The translations under genes were made by a program, and so were the position numbers. The notes beneath the pieces were generated by a model. It was given only the letters and a program-made list of their open reading frames with translations. It ran no database searches and had not been told where the DNA came from. DNA of 11,133 nucleotides from Streptosporangiaceae bacterium (lineage in GTDB: Bacteria > Actinomycetota > Actinomycetes > Streptosporangiales > Streptosporangiaceae), in contig JASIJN010000574.1 in NCBI GenBank assembly GCA_030050125.1, positions 1 to 11,133 of the forward strand. The letters run 5' to 3'. The stretch's first letter is position 1. Every line of letters starts with the position of its first letter. Below, one piece after another: positions 1 through 6,381 of this stretch.

Positions 1-116
1 GTCAGGAAGTCGCCGGCCCGCGACGGCGAGAGCGAAGGCTGCGCGCCCGCCCCGGCGTCGCCGCCGGCCGGGCGGGGCTGCGCGCCGGAAGATCCGGCCG
101 TGGCTTCGTTCCCCAT
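1..116 (-). CDS. RecB-family PD-(D/E)XK exonuclease, N-terminal fragment
   Basis: This is the 5' end of a gene read off the left edge of the window, with ATG at 116-114 on the - strand and 38 complete codons visible. After a low-complexity Gly/Ala/Pro leader of about 27 residues the protein reads LSPSRAGDFL (residues 29-38). To my knowledge this is the characteristic opening of the actinobacterial RecB-family exonucleases (Rv2119 type), which continue into a CPLLYRFR motif. In mycobacteria such a gene lies next to trmI and the proteasome locus, so the synteny agrees. The catalytic PD-(D/E)XK residues lie outside the window. A TAGTGT box on the - strand at 130-125 lies 8 nt before the ATG, and there is no well-spaced Shine-Dalgarno site, so the mRNA may be leaderless. 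The family call rests on a short motif plus position. Confidence 0.72.
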   Translation of the reverse strand, partial: MGNEATAGSSGAQPRPAGGDAGAGAQPSLSPSRAGDFL

Positions 117-124
117 TCTCCGAC

Positions 125-130
125 ACACTA
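125..130 (-). promoter_or_regulatory. -10 box for the divergent exonuclease gene
   Basis: On the - strand the hexamer reads TAGTGT and matches the actinobacterial TAnnnT -10 pattern. It sits 8 nt before the exonuclease ATG, so transcription would begin at or within a base or two of the start codon. I see no convincing -35 hexamer. The same hexamer stands before the aldehyde dehydrogenase unit. Confidence 0.45.
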
Positions 131-200
131 GGGGACGGCACCGACAGTTGGCCGCCTTTGGCGCTTTTGCCGGCGCCGCCGATTCCCGGCCCGCACGTCC

Positions 201-228
201 TTGGAAAGCGCCGCCCAGGACGTAGCAT
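201..228 (+). promoter_or_regulatory. Promoter of the M50 protease gene (TTGGAA-N16-TAGCAT)
   Basis: A -35-like TTGGAA (201-206) and a -10-like TAGCAT (223-228) are separated by 16 nt, a good housekeeping-sigma arrangement for an actinobacterium. The first start codon downstream, GTG 236, lies exactly 7 nt after the -10 box, the geometry of a leaderless transcript. This is the best-formed promoter in the window. Confidence 0.55.
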
Positions 229-235
229 CGGGTAC

Positions 236-1393
236 GTGTCAGGCATGAGCCCAGAGCAGCCCGGTGACTCGCCTCAGCAGCGTCCCCGGCGCGATGCCAG
301 GTACGGCATCGTCGTCGCGAGGCCGTTCGGCGTCCCCGTGTACATCTCGCCGTACTGGTTCCTCGTGGCGGGCCTTGTGGTCGTGTTCTACGCCGGTGAC
401 CTGCACTCGATCCGCTCGACCACGGTCCGGTACGCGGTGGCGGCCGCGTTCGTCGTGCTGCTGTACGCATCGGTGCTGGTGCACGAGCTGAGCCACTGCG
501 TGGTGGCGCGGGCCTTCGGGCTGACCGTGCGCCGGATCCTGCTGTACCCGCTCGGCGGGTTCTCCGAGATCGAGCAGGAGCCGCCCACGCCGGGCCGGGA
601 GTTCGCGGTCTCCGTGGCCGGGCCGCTGACCTCGCTGGCCCTGGCGGGCGTCGGCGTCGGCCTGATCGCCGCCTTCGACCCCGGCGGGATCCCCCGGGAC
701 CTGATCTTCCAGCTGATCCTCGCCAACCTGGTGGTCGGCGCGTTCAACCTGCTCCCGGGCCTGCCGCTGGACGGCGGCCGGATACTGCGGGCCGGCCTGT
801 GGAAGATCACCAAGCGCCCCGGCCAGGCCACGATCGCGGCCGCCTGGGCCGGCCGCGGGCTGGCGGTGCTGCTGATCGTGGCGCCGTTCGCGGTGCCCGG
901 CACCAGGCTGAGCGTGTCCAATACCTACGTGCTCTGGCTGGCCATCATCGCCGTGTTCATGTGGATCAGCTCGGGGCAGGCCATTCGCGCGGCCAAGGTG
1001 CGCGACCGGCTGCCCGGCCTGCAGGCCCGCAGGCTGGCCCGGCGGGCCATCGCGATCCCGGGCAACGTGCCGCTGGCCGAGGCCATCCGGCGGGCCGACG
1101 AGGCGCAGGCCCGCGCGCTCGTGGTCGTGGACCACGACTCGACGCCGATCGCGATCGTCAACGAGGGCGCGGTCATGGCCACCCCGCCGCAGCGCAGGCC
1201 GTGGGTCGAGGTCGGCTCGCTGGCGCGGGCGCTCGAGCCAGGTATCGTGCTGTCAGCCGACCTGTCCGGGATGGAGCTGATCGAGGCCGTGCAGCGCTCT
1301 CCCGCCACCGAGTACCTGCTCATCGAGCCGTCCGGCCAGGTGTTCGGCGTGCTGGCCACCACCGACCTGGACCACGCCTTTGCCGGTGTCTGA
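236..1393 (+). CDS. M50-family (site-2-type) zinc metalloprotease with C-terminal CBS-like region
   Basis: This is an intramembrane zinc protease of the S2P/Rip3-like class, predicted to cleave membrane-embedded substrates such as anti-sigma factors. The zinc motif HELSH is at residues 83-87, and the second metal-site motif NLLPGLPLDGGR has Asn171 and Asp179 in place. Hydrophobic segments lie near residues 39-56, 66-82, 118-140, 155-172, 205-222 and 230-250. The last ~115 residues lack membrane segments and resemble a CBS pair, which in this subfamily probably senses a ligand. I chose GTG 236 because a TTGGAA/TAGCAT promoter ends 7 nt before it. The in-frame ATG 245 (382 aa) is the main alternative and has no clear ribosome site; TTG 158 is unlikely. 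The gene overlaps trmI by 8 nt, so the two are probably cotranslated. The natural substrate is unknown. Confidence 0.88.
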   Translation: MSGMSPEQPGDSPQQRPRRDARYGIVVARPFGVPVYISPYWFLVAGLVVVFYAGDLHSIRSTTVRYAVAAAFVVLLYASVLVHELSHCVVARAFGLTVRRILLYPLGGFSEIEQEPPTPGREFAVSVAGPLTSLALAGVGVGLIAAFDPGGIPRDLIFQLILANLVVGAFNLLPGLPLDGGRILRAGLWKITKRPGQATIAAAWAGRGLAVLLIVAPFAVPGTRLSVSNTYVLWLAIIAVFMWISSGQAIRAAKVRDRLPGLQARRLARRAIAIPGNVPLAEAIRRADEAQARALVVVDHDSTPIAIVNEGAVMATPPQRRPWVEVGSLARALEPGIVLSADLSGMELIEAVQRSPATEYLLIEPSGQVFGVLATTDLDHAFAGV

Positions 1394-2288
1394 GCGGAGC
1401 GCCCCCGCGCCGCCGCGCGGCCCGTTCGCCCCGGGCGATCAGGTGCAGCTCACCGACCCGAAGGGACGGCGGCACCGGGTGGTGCTCGCGGCCGGGCGGT
1501 CCTTCCACACCCATCGCGGCTCGATGGCGCACGACGACATCATCGGCCGGCCCGAGGGCAGCGTGATCGTGTCGTCCGGGGGCACGGCCTACGTGGCGCT
1601 GCGGCCGTTGCTCGCCGACTACACGCTGTCCATGGCCCGCGGGGCCGCGGTGGTCTACCCGAAGGACGCCGGGCAGATCCTGGCCCAGGCCGACATCTTC
1701 GCCGGGGCGCGGGTGCTCGAGGCCGGGGCGGGCTCGGGCGCGCTGTCCTGCTGGCTGCTGCGGGCCGTCGGGGAGAGCGGGCTGCTGGTGTCCTACGAGC
1801 GCCGGCCCGACTTCGCCGAGATCGCGCGGCAGAACGTGGAGCGGTACTTCGGCGGGCCGCACCCGTCCTGGCGCCTGGTGACCGGTGAGCTGCCGCCCGG
1901 CGGGACGACCGAGGGCCTGGCCGGCGGCGACGCCTTCGACCGGGTCGTGCTCGACATGCTGGCGCCGTGGGAGTATGCCGACGCCTGCGCCAAGTCGCTG
2001 CGGCCCGGCGGGCTGGTCTGCTGCTACGTGGCCACCACCACGCAGCTGTCGCGCGCCGTGGAGGCGCTGCGCGGGCAGGGCAGCTTCGACGAGCCGGCCG
2101 CCTGGGAGTCGCTGCTGCGCGGCTGGCATGTCGACGGCCTCGCCGTCCGGCCCGAGCATCGTATGGTGGGGCACACCGGGTTCCTGGTGACCGCTCGCCG
2201 GCTCGCGGACGGGGTGACGCCGCCGCCGCGCCGGCGCCGGCCGTCCAAGGGAGCCCGCGCTGACGAGGACCAGGAGGCGGCCGGATGA
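1386..2288 (+). CDS. trmI: tRNA (adenine-58-N1)-methyltransferase TrmI
   Basis: TrmI uses S-adenosylmethionine to form m1A58 in the T-loop of tRNAs and normally works as a homotetramer. The protein (300 aa) has an N-terminal beta domain (about residues 12-75) followed by a Rossmann methyltransferase fold. The SAM-binding motif EAGAGSG is at residues 112-118, an acidic strand end (SYERR) follows, and the motif IV segment VVLDMLAPWE carries Asp190. The sequence pattern closely follows Rv2118c of M. tuberculosis, including the stretch before motif I. GTG 1386 overlaps the end of the M50 gene by 8 nt; TTG 1380 is an in-frame alternative two codons upstream. Neither has a good ribosome site, so translation is probably coupled to the M50 gene. 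The C-terminus is basic and proline-rich (PPPRRRRPSK), which could help bind tRNA. trmI next to the proteasome genes is common in actinobacteria and does not imply a role in protein degradation. Confidence 0.93.
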   Translation: MSERSAPAPPRGPFAPGDQVQLTDPKGRRHRVVLAAGRSFHTHRGSMAHDDIIGRPEGSVIVSSGGTAYVALRPLLADYTLSMARGAAVVYPKDAGQILAQADIFAGARVLEAGAGSGALSCWLLRAVGESGLLVSYERRPDFAEIARQNVERYFGGPHPSWRLVTGELPPGGTTEGLAGGDAFDRVVLDMLAPWEYADACAKSLRPGGLVCCYVATTTQLSRAVEALRGQGSFDEPAAWESLLRGWHVDGLAVRPEHRMVGHTGFLVTARRLADGVTPPPRRRRPSKGARADEDQEAAG

Positions 2289-2455
2289 CCGACGACGGGG
2301 CCCGGGCCAATCCGCCGGGCTCACCGGGAAGCAGTAACGCTGCCTGGCTGTTCCTGGATCGTAACGGGAGAAAGCCGCGCCGTAGGCCGCCGCAGGTTAC
2401 GGAAGCTTCCCCGATAGGTAGGGTCAAGGGTAAATCGGCACTCGGGAGGGGGTGA
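2285..2455 (+). CDS. Possible small ORF between trmI and mpa (56 aa, unknown)
   Basis: This open frame starts with an ATG that overlaps the trmI stop as ATGA. It ends in a TGA that overlaps a GTG (2452) in frame with mpa as GTGA, so it could link the two genes by termination-reinitiation. The product would be a 56-residue basic peptide (for example [12 protein letters not shown], residues 25-36) with no membrane segment or domain that I recognise. Codon third positions are G/C-rich in about the first 15 codons but degrade after that, and a candidate mpa promoter lies inside the second half. This argues that at least the 3' half is regulatory rather than coding. It could equally be a chance ORF. 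Confidence 0.28.
   Translation: MTDDGARANPPGSPGSSNAAWLFLDRNGRKPRRRPPQVTEASPIGRVKGKSALGRG
2397..2424 (+). promoter_or_regulatory. Candidate internal promoter for mpa (TTACGG-N16-TAGGGT)
   Basis: TTACGG (2397-2402) and TAGGGT (2419-2424) are 16 nt apart in a locally less GC-rich stretch between trmI and mpa. The predicted start near 2431 would leave a leader of about 30 nt containing the G-rich ribosome site. The -35 element is weak; the -10 box fits TAnnnT and resembles the box before prcB. Confidence 0.35.
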
Positions 2456-2460
2456 GGGGC

Positions 2461-4275
2461 ATGGCCTCTCGCGACGACAGCGCTCGCGCCGGACGATATG
2501 ACGACGAGGTCAAGGTCCTGACCACGCAGATCTCCTTCCTCGAGGAGGAGATCGCCGCTCTGCGCCGCAGGCTTGCGGACTCGCCACGGCAGACCAGGCT
2601 GCTCGAGGAGCGGCTTCGCGAGGCCGAGACGAACCTGGCCAGCGTCACCGGTCAGAACGAACGACTCGCGGGAACCCTGCGCGAGGCGCGCGACCAGATC
2701 GTCGCGCTGAAGGAAGAGGTGGACCGGCTGGCCCAGCCGCCGTCCGGGTTCGGCATCTTCCTCCAGGCGTGCGAGGACGGCAGCGCCGACGTGTTCACCG
2801 GGGGCCGGAAGATGCGGGTGAGCGTCAGCCCCGGGGTCGAGCTGGGCGAGCTCAAGCCGGGCCAGGAGGTCGTGCTCAACGAGGCCCTCAACGTGGTCAT
2901 CGCCCAGGGGTACGAGACGATCGGCGAGGTCGTCATGCTCAAGGAGCTGCTCGAGGGCGGCGACCGGGCCCTGGTGATCTCCCATGCCGACGAGGAGCGG
3001 ATCGTGCGGCTGGCCGACCCGCTGCGCAGCACCACGCTGCGCGGCGGCGACTCGCTGCTGCTCGAGCCGCGGTCCGGATACGTCTACGAGCGCATACCCA
3101 AGGCCGAGGTCGAAGAGCTGATCCTGGAGGAGGTGCCGGACATCACCTACTCCGAGATCGGCGGCCTGGCTCCGCAGATCGAGCTGATCCGCGACGCCAT
3201 CGAGCTGCCGTACCTGCACGCCGACCTGTTCAAGGAGCACCGGCTGCGCCCGCCGAAGGGGGTCCTGCTCTACGGCCCGCCCGGCTGCGGCAAGACGCTG
3301 ATCGCCAAGGCGGTCGCGAACTCGCTGGCCAAGCAGGTCGCGGCCCGTACGGCGCAGCTGGCCGCCCCGGACGGCGAGGCGGCGGGCGGCGGGCAGGCCG
3401 TGCCGGCCAAGGAGGGCAAGAGCTTCTTCCTGAACATCAAGGGCCCGGAGCTGCTCAACAAGTACGTCGGCGAGACCGAGCGGCACATCCGGCTGGTGTT
3501 CCAGCGGGCCAGGGAGAAGGCCAGCGAGGGCATGCCGGTGATCGTGTTCTTCGACGAGATGGACTCGATCTTCCGCACCCGCGGCTCCGGGGTGTCCAGC
3601 GACGTCGAGAACACGATCGTGCCGCAGCTGCTGTCCGAGATCGACGGCGTCGAGGGCCTGGAGAACGTGATCGTGATCGGCGCGTCGAACCGCGAGGACA
3701 TGATCGACCCGGCGATCCTGCGGCCGGGCCGGCTCGACGTCAAGATCAAGATCGAGCGCCCGGACGCGGAGGCGGCCAGGGACATCTTCTCCAAGTACGT
3801 GGTGGGCGAGCTGCCGCTGCACCCCGACGACCTGGCCGAGCACGGAGGCTCCGCGGCGGCCACGGTCGAGGAGATGATCCAGCGGGTCGTCGAGCGCATG
3901 TACAGCGAGACCGAGGAGAACAGGTTCCTCGAGGTGACCTACGCGAACGGGGACAAAGAGGTCCTGTACTTCAAGGACTTCAACTCCGGGGCCATGATCG
4001 AGAACATCGTGTCCCGGTCCAAGAAGATGGCCATCAAGGAGTTCCTCGACACCGGGCAGAAGGGCATTCGCATCGCGCACCTGCTGGCCGCGTGCGTCGA
4101 CGAGTTCAGCGAGAACGAGGACCTGCCCAACACCACCAACCCCGACGACTGGGCGCGGATCTCCGGCAAGAAGGGGGAGCGGATCGTCTACATCAGGACC
4201 CTGGTGTCCGGCAAGCACGGTACCGAGGCGGGCCGGTCCATCGACACCGTGGCCAACACCGGTCAGTACCTCTGA
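2461..4275 (+). CDS. mpa: Mpa/ARC proteasome-associated AAA+ unfoldase
   Basis: This hexameric ATPase recognises Pup on tagged proteins, unfolds them and feeds them into the 20S proteasome. The 604-aa product has the canonical order: N-terminal coiled coil (about residues 16-91, the Pup-binding arm), a double OB region (about 95-235) and one AAA+ module. Walker A GPPGCGKT is at residues 272-279 (Lys278) and Walker B has Asp365 and Glu366 in VFFDEMD. The chain ends in GQYL, the penultimate-Tyr motif that docks on the PrcA ring. Length and sequence match M. tuberculosis Mpa (609 aa). An Ala/Gly-rich stretch at residues ~295-320, between Walker A and the next strand, looks longer than I recall for relatives. 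ATG 2461 is preceded by a G-rich ribosome site (2444-2459). GTG 2452 would add three residues and overlap the upstream small ORF. The gene is also known as arc. Confidence 0.97.
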   Translation: MASRDDSARAGRYDDEVKVLTTQISFLEEEIAALRRRLADSPRQTRLLEERLREAETNLASVTGQNERLAGTLREARDQIVALKEEVDRLAQPPSGFGIFLQACEDGSADVFTGGRKMRVSVSPGVELGELKPGQEVVLNEALNVVIAQGYETIGEVVMLKELLEGGDRALVISHADEERIVRLADPLRSTTLRGGDSLLLEPRSGYVYERIPKAEVEELILEEVPDITYSEIGGLAPQIELIRDAIELPYLHADLFKEHRLRPPKGVLLYGPPGCGKTLIAKAVANSLAKQVAARTAQLAAPDGEAAGGGQAVPAKEGKSFFLNIKGPELLNKYVGETERHIRLVFQRAREKASEGMPVIVFFDEMDSIFRTRGSGVSSDVENTIVPQLLSEIDGVEGLENVIVIGASNREDMIDPAILRPGRLDVKIKIERPDAEAARDIFSKYVVGELPLHPDDLAEHGGSAAATVEEMIQRVVERMYSETEENRFLEVTYANGDKEVLYFKDFNSGAMIENIVSRSKKMAIKEFLDTGQKGIRIAHLLAACVDEFSENEDLPNTTNPDDWARISGKKGERIVYIRTLVSGKHGTEAGRSIDTVANTGQYL

Positions 4276-4298
4276 GCCGGCCAAGGGGCGGGGCAAGT

Positions 4299-4319
4299 GG
4301 GCCCGGAATGTGCGGGCCC
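4299..4319 (+). terminator. GC-rich hairpin after mpa
   Basis: GGGCCCG (4299-4305) and CGGGCCC (4313-4319) form a perfect 7-bp stem with a 7-nt loop, 24 nt after the mpa stop. No U-tract follows. In high-GC actinobacteria such stems can still terminate or stabilise 3' ends, so it may separate mpa from the dop promoter just downstream. Confidence 0.42.
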
Positions 4320-4354
4320 GGTCCCGCCTGGGCACGATGGCGGTATGTCGGCAC

Positions 4355-4360
4355 TAGGCT
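4355..4360 (+). promoter_or_regulatory. -10 box of dop unit (TAGGCT)
   Basis: TAGGCT fits TAnnnT and is followed 7 nt later by ATG 4368, the first of two chained mini-ORFs leading into dop. No clear -35 is visible. A TGGGCAC element 19 nt upstream (4329-4335) is also found at a similar distance (18 nt) before the pup -10 box. Confidence 0.4.
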
Positions 4361-4367
4361 CTCTGGT

Positions 4368-4394
4368 ATGAGCCGGGCGGGAGATGCCGTATGA
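4368..4394 (+). CDS. Leaderless mini-ORF 1 upstream of dop (8 aa)
   Basis: The peptide would be MSRAGDAV. Its ATG lies 7 nt after a TAGGCT -10 box, so a transcript starting here would be leaderless. Its TGA overlaps the ATG of the next mini-ORF as ATGA. The case rests on geometry only; the peptide is too short for coding statistics. Confidence 0.3.
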   Translation: MSRAGDAV

Positions 4395-4417
4395 ACGAAG
4401 CGGATGACACGGCATGA
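4391..4417 (+). CDS. Mini-ORF 2 overlapping the dop start (8 aa)
   Basis: The peptide would be [13 protein letters not shown] at 4379-4383 is 7 nt upstream, a better ribosome site than the one before dop itself. Its TGA overlaps the dop ATG (4414) as ATGA. The spacing suits termination-reinitiation that delivers ribosomes to dop. It could be chance, but three ATGs placed exactly 23 nt apart are striking. Confidence 0.3.
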   Translation: MNEADDTA

Positions 4418-5931
4418 GCGTGCGGCGGGTCATGGGCACGGAGACCGAGTACGGCATCGCCGTACCCGGCCAGCCGGGCGCGAACGCGATGGTGACGTCC
4501 TCGCAGGTCGTCAACGCCTACCAGGCGGCGCGGTCGGCGCGGGCGCGGCGGGCGCGGTGGGACTTCGAGGAGGAGAACCCGCTGCGCGACGCCCGGGGAT
4601 TCGACCTGGCCCGCGACGCGGCCGACTCGTCCCAGCTCACCGACGAGGACCTGGGCCTCGCCAACGTGATCCTCACCAACGGCGCCCGGCTGTACGTCGA
4701 TCACGCCCACCCGGAGTACTCGGCGCCGGAATGCACCAACCCGCTGGACGCCGTCATCTGGGACAAGGCGGGCGAACGGGTCATGGCCGAGGCCGCCTCC
4801 CGCGCCGGGTCCATGCCGAGCGGGGCCGCCATCCAGCTGTACAAGAACAACACCGACAATAAGGGCGCCTCGTACGGCTGCCACGAGAACTACCTGATGA
4901 GCAGGGCCACCCCGTTCGCCGACATCGTCCGGCACCTCACCCCGTTCTTCGTGTCCCGCCAGGTGGTCTGCGGGGCGGGCCGGGTCGGCCGCGGCGCCGA
5001 CGGCCGGGACGAGGGTTTCCAGATCAGCCAGCGGGCCGACTTCTTCGAGGTCGAGGTCGGCCTGGAGACCACGCTGAAGCGGCCGATCATCAACACCAGG
5101 GACGAGCCCCACGCCGACCCCGAGAAATACCGTCGCCTGCACGTGATCATCGGCGACGCCAACATGAGCGAGATCTCCACCTACCTCAAGCTCGGCACCA
5201 CCGCCCTGGTCCTGGCCATGATCGAGGACCGGTTCCTCGGCTCCGACCTGGCTCTCGAGGCCCCGGTGGCCGAACTGCGCGCGATCTCGCACGACCCGAG
5301 CTGCCGGCATCTGGTCGCCCTGCGTGATGGGCGGCGGATGACCGCGGTCCAGCTTCAGCTGGAGTACCTGGACCTGGCCCGCAAGTACACCGAGGACCGG
5401 TTCGGCGCCGACGTCGACGACATGACCAGGGACGTGCTCGACCGCTGGGAGTCGGTGCTGACCAGGCTGGGCGAGGACCCGATGCTCCTGTCCCGGGAAC
5501 TGGACTGGGTGGCCAAGCTCGAGGTGCTCGAGGGATACCGGACCAGGGACGGGCTGAGCTGGACCCACCCGCGGCTGCAGCTGGTCGACCTGCAGTACGC
5601 CGACATCCGCCAGGAACGCGGCCTCTACAACCGGCTCGCCGCCAGGGGCCGCATGCTCCGCCTGGCGGACGAGGAGGACGTGACCAGGGCGATCGACTAT
5701 CCGCCGGACGACACCCGGGCCTACTTCCGGGGCCGTTGCCTGCGCCAGTACCCCGAGGCGGTGGCCGCGGCCTCCTGGGATTCGGTCATCTTCGACATTC
5801 CCGGCCGGGAATCGCTGCAGCGGGTGCCGACGCTGGAGCCGCTGCGCGGCACGCGGGCGCACGTGGGCGAGCTCCTCGACCGGTGCGAGACCGCGGCCGA
5901 GCTGGTCGCGGCGCTCACCGGCCAGGGCTGA
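4414..5931 (+). CDS. dop: Dop, Pup deamidase/depupylase
   Basis: Dop converts the C-terminal Gln of Pup to Glu and also removes Pup from tagged proteins. It shares the glutamine-synthetase/carboxylate-amine-ligase-like fold with PafA. The 505-aa product opens with MGTETEYG (residues 7-14), whose glutamates help hold nucleotide and magnesium. The catalytic Asp is Asp96 in [14 protein letters not shown]. The segment [17 protein letters not shown] (residues 49-65) is the Dop-specific loop region that is absent from PafA and so decides between the two paralogues. [18 protein letters not shown] and NTRDEPHAD are further family blocks, and the C-terminal domain contains PTLEPLRG. Length equals that of the M. 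tuberculosis protein. ATG 4414 fits the family N-terminus. Its own ribosome site is weak, and the start overlaps mini-ORF 2, so coupling is likely. It lies 138 nt after mpa and 134 nt before pup. Confidence 0.97.
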   Translation: MSVRRVMGTETEYGIAVPGQPGANAMVTSSQVVNAYQAARSARARRARWDFEEENPLRDARGFDLARDAADSSQLTDEDLGLANVILTNGARLYVDHAHPEYSAPECTNPLDAVIWDKAGERVMAEAASRAGSMPSGAAIQLYKNNTDNKGASYGCHENYLMSRATPFADIVRHLTPFFVSRQVVCGAGRVGRGADGRDEGFQISQRADFFEVEVGLETTLKRPIINTRDEPHADPEKYRRLHVIIGDANMSEISTYLKLGTTALVLAMIEDRFLGSDLALEAPVAELRAISHDPSCRHLVALRDGRRMTAVQLQLEYLDLARKYTEDRFGADVDDMTRDVLDRWESVLTRLGEDPMLLSRELDWVAKLEVLEGYRTRDGLSWTHPRLQLVDLQYADIRQERGLYNRLAARGRMLRLADEEDVTRAIDYPPDDTRAYFRGRCLRQYPEAVAAASWDSVIFDIPGRESLQRVPTLEPLRGTRAHVGELLDRCETAAELVAALTGQG

Positions 5932-5947
5932 CGCTGCCGGGCCAGGA

Positions 5948-5967
5948 AGCCGGGCCCGGTCCCGGTT
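5948..5967 (+). terminator. GC-rich hairpin after dop
   Basis: AGCCGGG (5948-5954) pairs with CCCGGTT (5961-5967) to give a 7-bp stem including one G-U pair and a 6-nt loop, 16 nt after the dop stop. No U-tract follows. It could be a weak terminator or an mRNA 3'-end stabiliser that sets off the highly expressed pup. Confidence 0.33.
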
Positions 5968-5991
5968 CGGCACAGATGCCGGATTAGAGGA

Positions 5992-6023
5992 TTGGGCACA
6001 CCACGCGCGGGCGAGGATAGCGT
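5992..6023 (+). promoter_or_regulatory. Candidate pup promoter (TTGGGC ... TAGCGT)
   Basis: TTGGGC (5992-5997) and TAGCGT (6018-6023) lie in the 134-nt gap between dop and pup. The 20-nt spacing is longer than ideal, so the -35 assignment is weak. Start near 6030 would give a leader of about 35 nt ending in the strong GGAGG ribosome site. No start codon follows at the leaderless distance here. Confidence 0.35.
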
Positions 6024-6065
6024 TGAGGCTGCGGGGCGGTTCCCGCGGATCACGGAGGTTGCGGC

Positions 6066-6275
6066 ATGGCGACAAAGGACACCAGCGGCCAGCGTCAGGC
6101 TCCCCGGCGCAGCGAGGAGGAGCAGGACGACGCGCCGCAGGGAACCGAGGACGTCAAGGAGCGCCAGGACAAGCTCACCGACGACGTGGACGCGATCCTG
6201 GACGAGATCGACGAGGTGCTCGAGGAGAACGCCGAGGAGTTCGTGAGGTCGTACGTGCAGAAGGGCGGACAGTAG
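6066..6275 (+). CDS. pup: Prokaryotic ubiquitin-like protein Pup
   Basis: Pup is the small, mostly disordered tag that PafA attaches to lysines of proteins destined for the proteasome. The 69-aa product is highly acidic, has a disordered N-terminal half and a helix-forming C-terminal half (about residues 36-63) that folds against the Mpa coiled coil. It ends in the diagnostic GGQ. Because the last residue is Gln, Dop must deamidate it before ligation. Lysines are at residues 4, 31, 36 and 66. The N-terminal ~20 residues would thread into the Mpa pore. A strong GGAGG (6054-6058) stands 7 nt before the ATG, consistent with high expression. Length is typical of actinobacterial Pups (64-72 aa). 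Confidence 0.97.
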   Translation: MATKDTSGQRQAPRRSEEEQDDAPQGTEDVKERQDKLTDDVDAILDEIDEVLEENAEEFVRSYVQKGGQ

Positions 6276-6280
6276 GAGGT
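6274..6280 (+). promoter_or_regulatory. Consensus Shine-Dalgarno sequence without a start codon
   Basis: AGGAGGT begins inside the pup stop codon and is a perfect anti-16S match, yet no ATG, GTG or TTG follows at a usable distance. The next ATG is at 6318. An ATT at 6282 would open only a five-codon frame. It may hold terminating ribosomes, or it may be a relic. Confidence 0.3.
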
Positions 6281-6333
6281 CATTCCCCCCAGGGCGTAAC
6301 CGGCCCGCGGTCCCGCTATGGCCCGCGCGGCAG

Positions 6334-6339
6334 TAGGGT
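6334..6339 (+). promoter_or_regulatory. -10-like box upstream of prcB (TAGGGT)
   Basis: TAGGGT lies in the 106-nt gap between pup and prcB and fits TAnnnT. I see no -35. A start near 6346 would leave a leader of about 36 nt with the GGAAGG ribosome site of prcB. The genes may still be mainly cotranscribed with pup. Confidence 0.33.
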
Positions 6340-6381
6340 CAGTGACGTAAGAGCGGGACGCGTACTAACGGAAGGATCCGC

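Noticed and set aside
129..134. TAGGGG as a -10 box for the M50 gene
   Set aside because: It lacks the final T and overlaps the better - strand TAGTGT of the divergent gene; TAGCAT at 223-228 has both a -35 and better placement.
158..235. N-terminal extension of the M50 protease from TTG 158
   Set aside because: The added residues are low-complexity, there is no ribosome site, and the best promoter (201-228) lies inside this stretch.
1540..4335. 931-aa open frame on the - strand opposite trmI and mpa
   Set aside because: It is a shadow of the strongly biased + strand codons. It has no recognisable domain and lies opposite two confidently identified genes.
4354..6075. 573-aa open frame on the - strand opposite dop
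   Set aside because: This is also a codon-bias shadow, rich in Arg, Pro, Gly and Val-Gln-type repeats, with no family motif.
6302..6327. Direct repeat GGCCCGCG before prcB
   Set aside because: Eight G/C bases recurring 18 nt apart is expected by chance in this composition.
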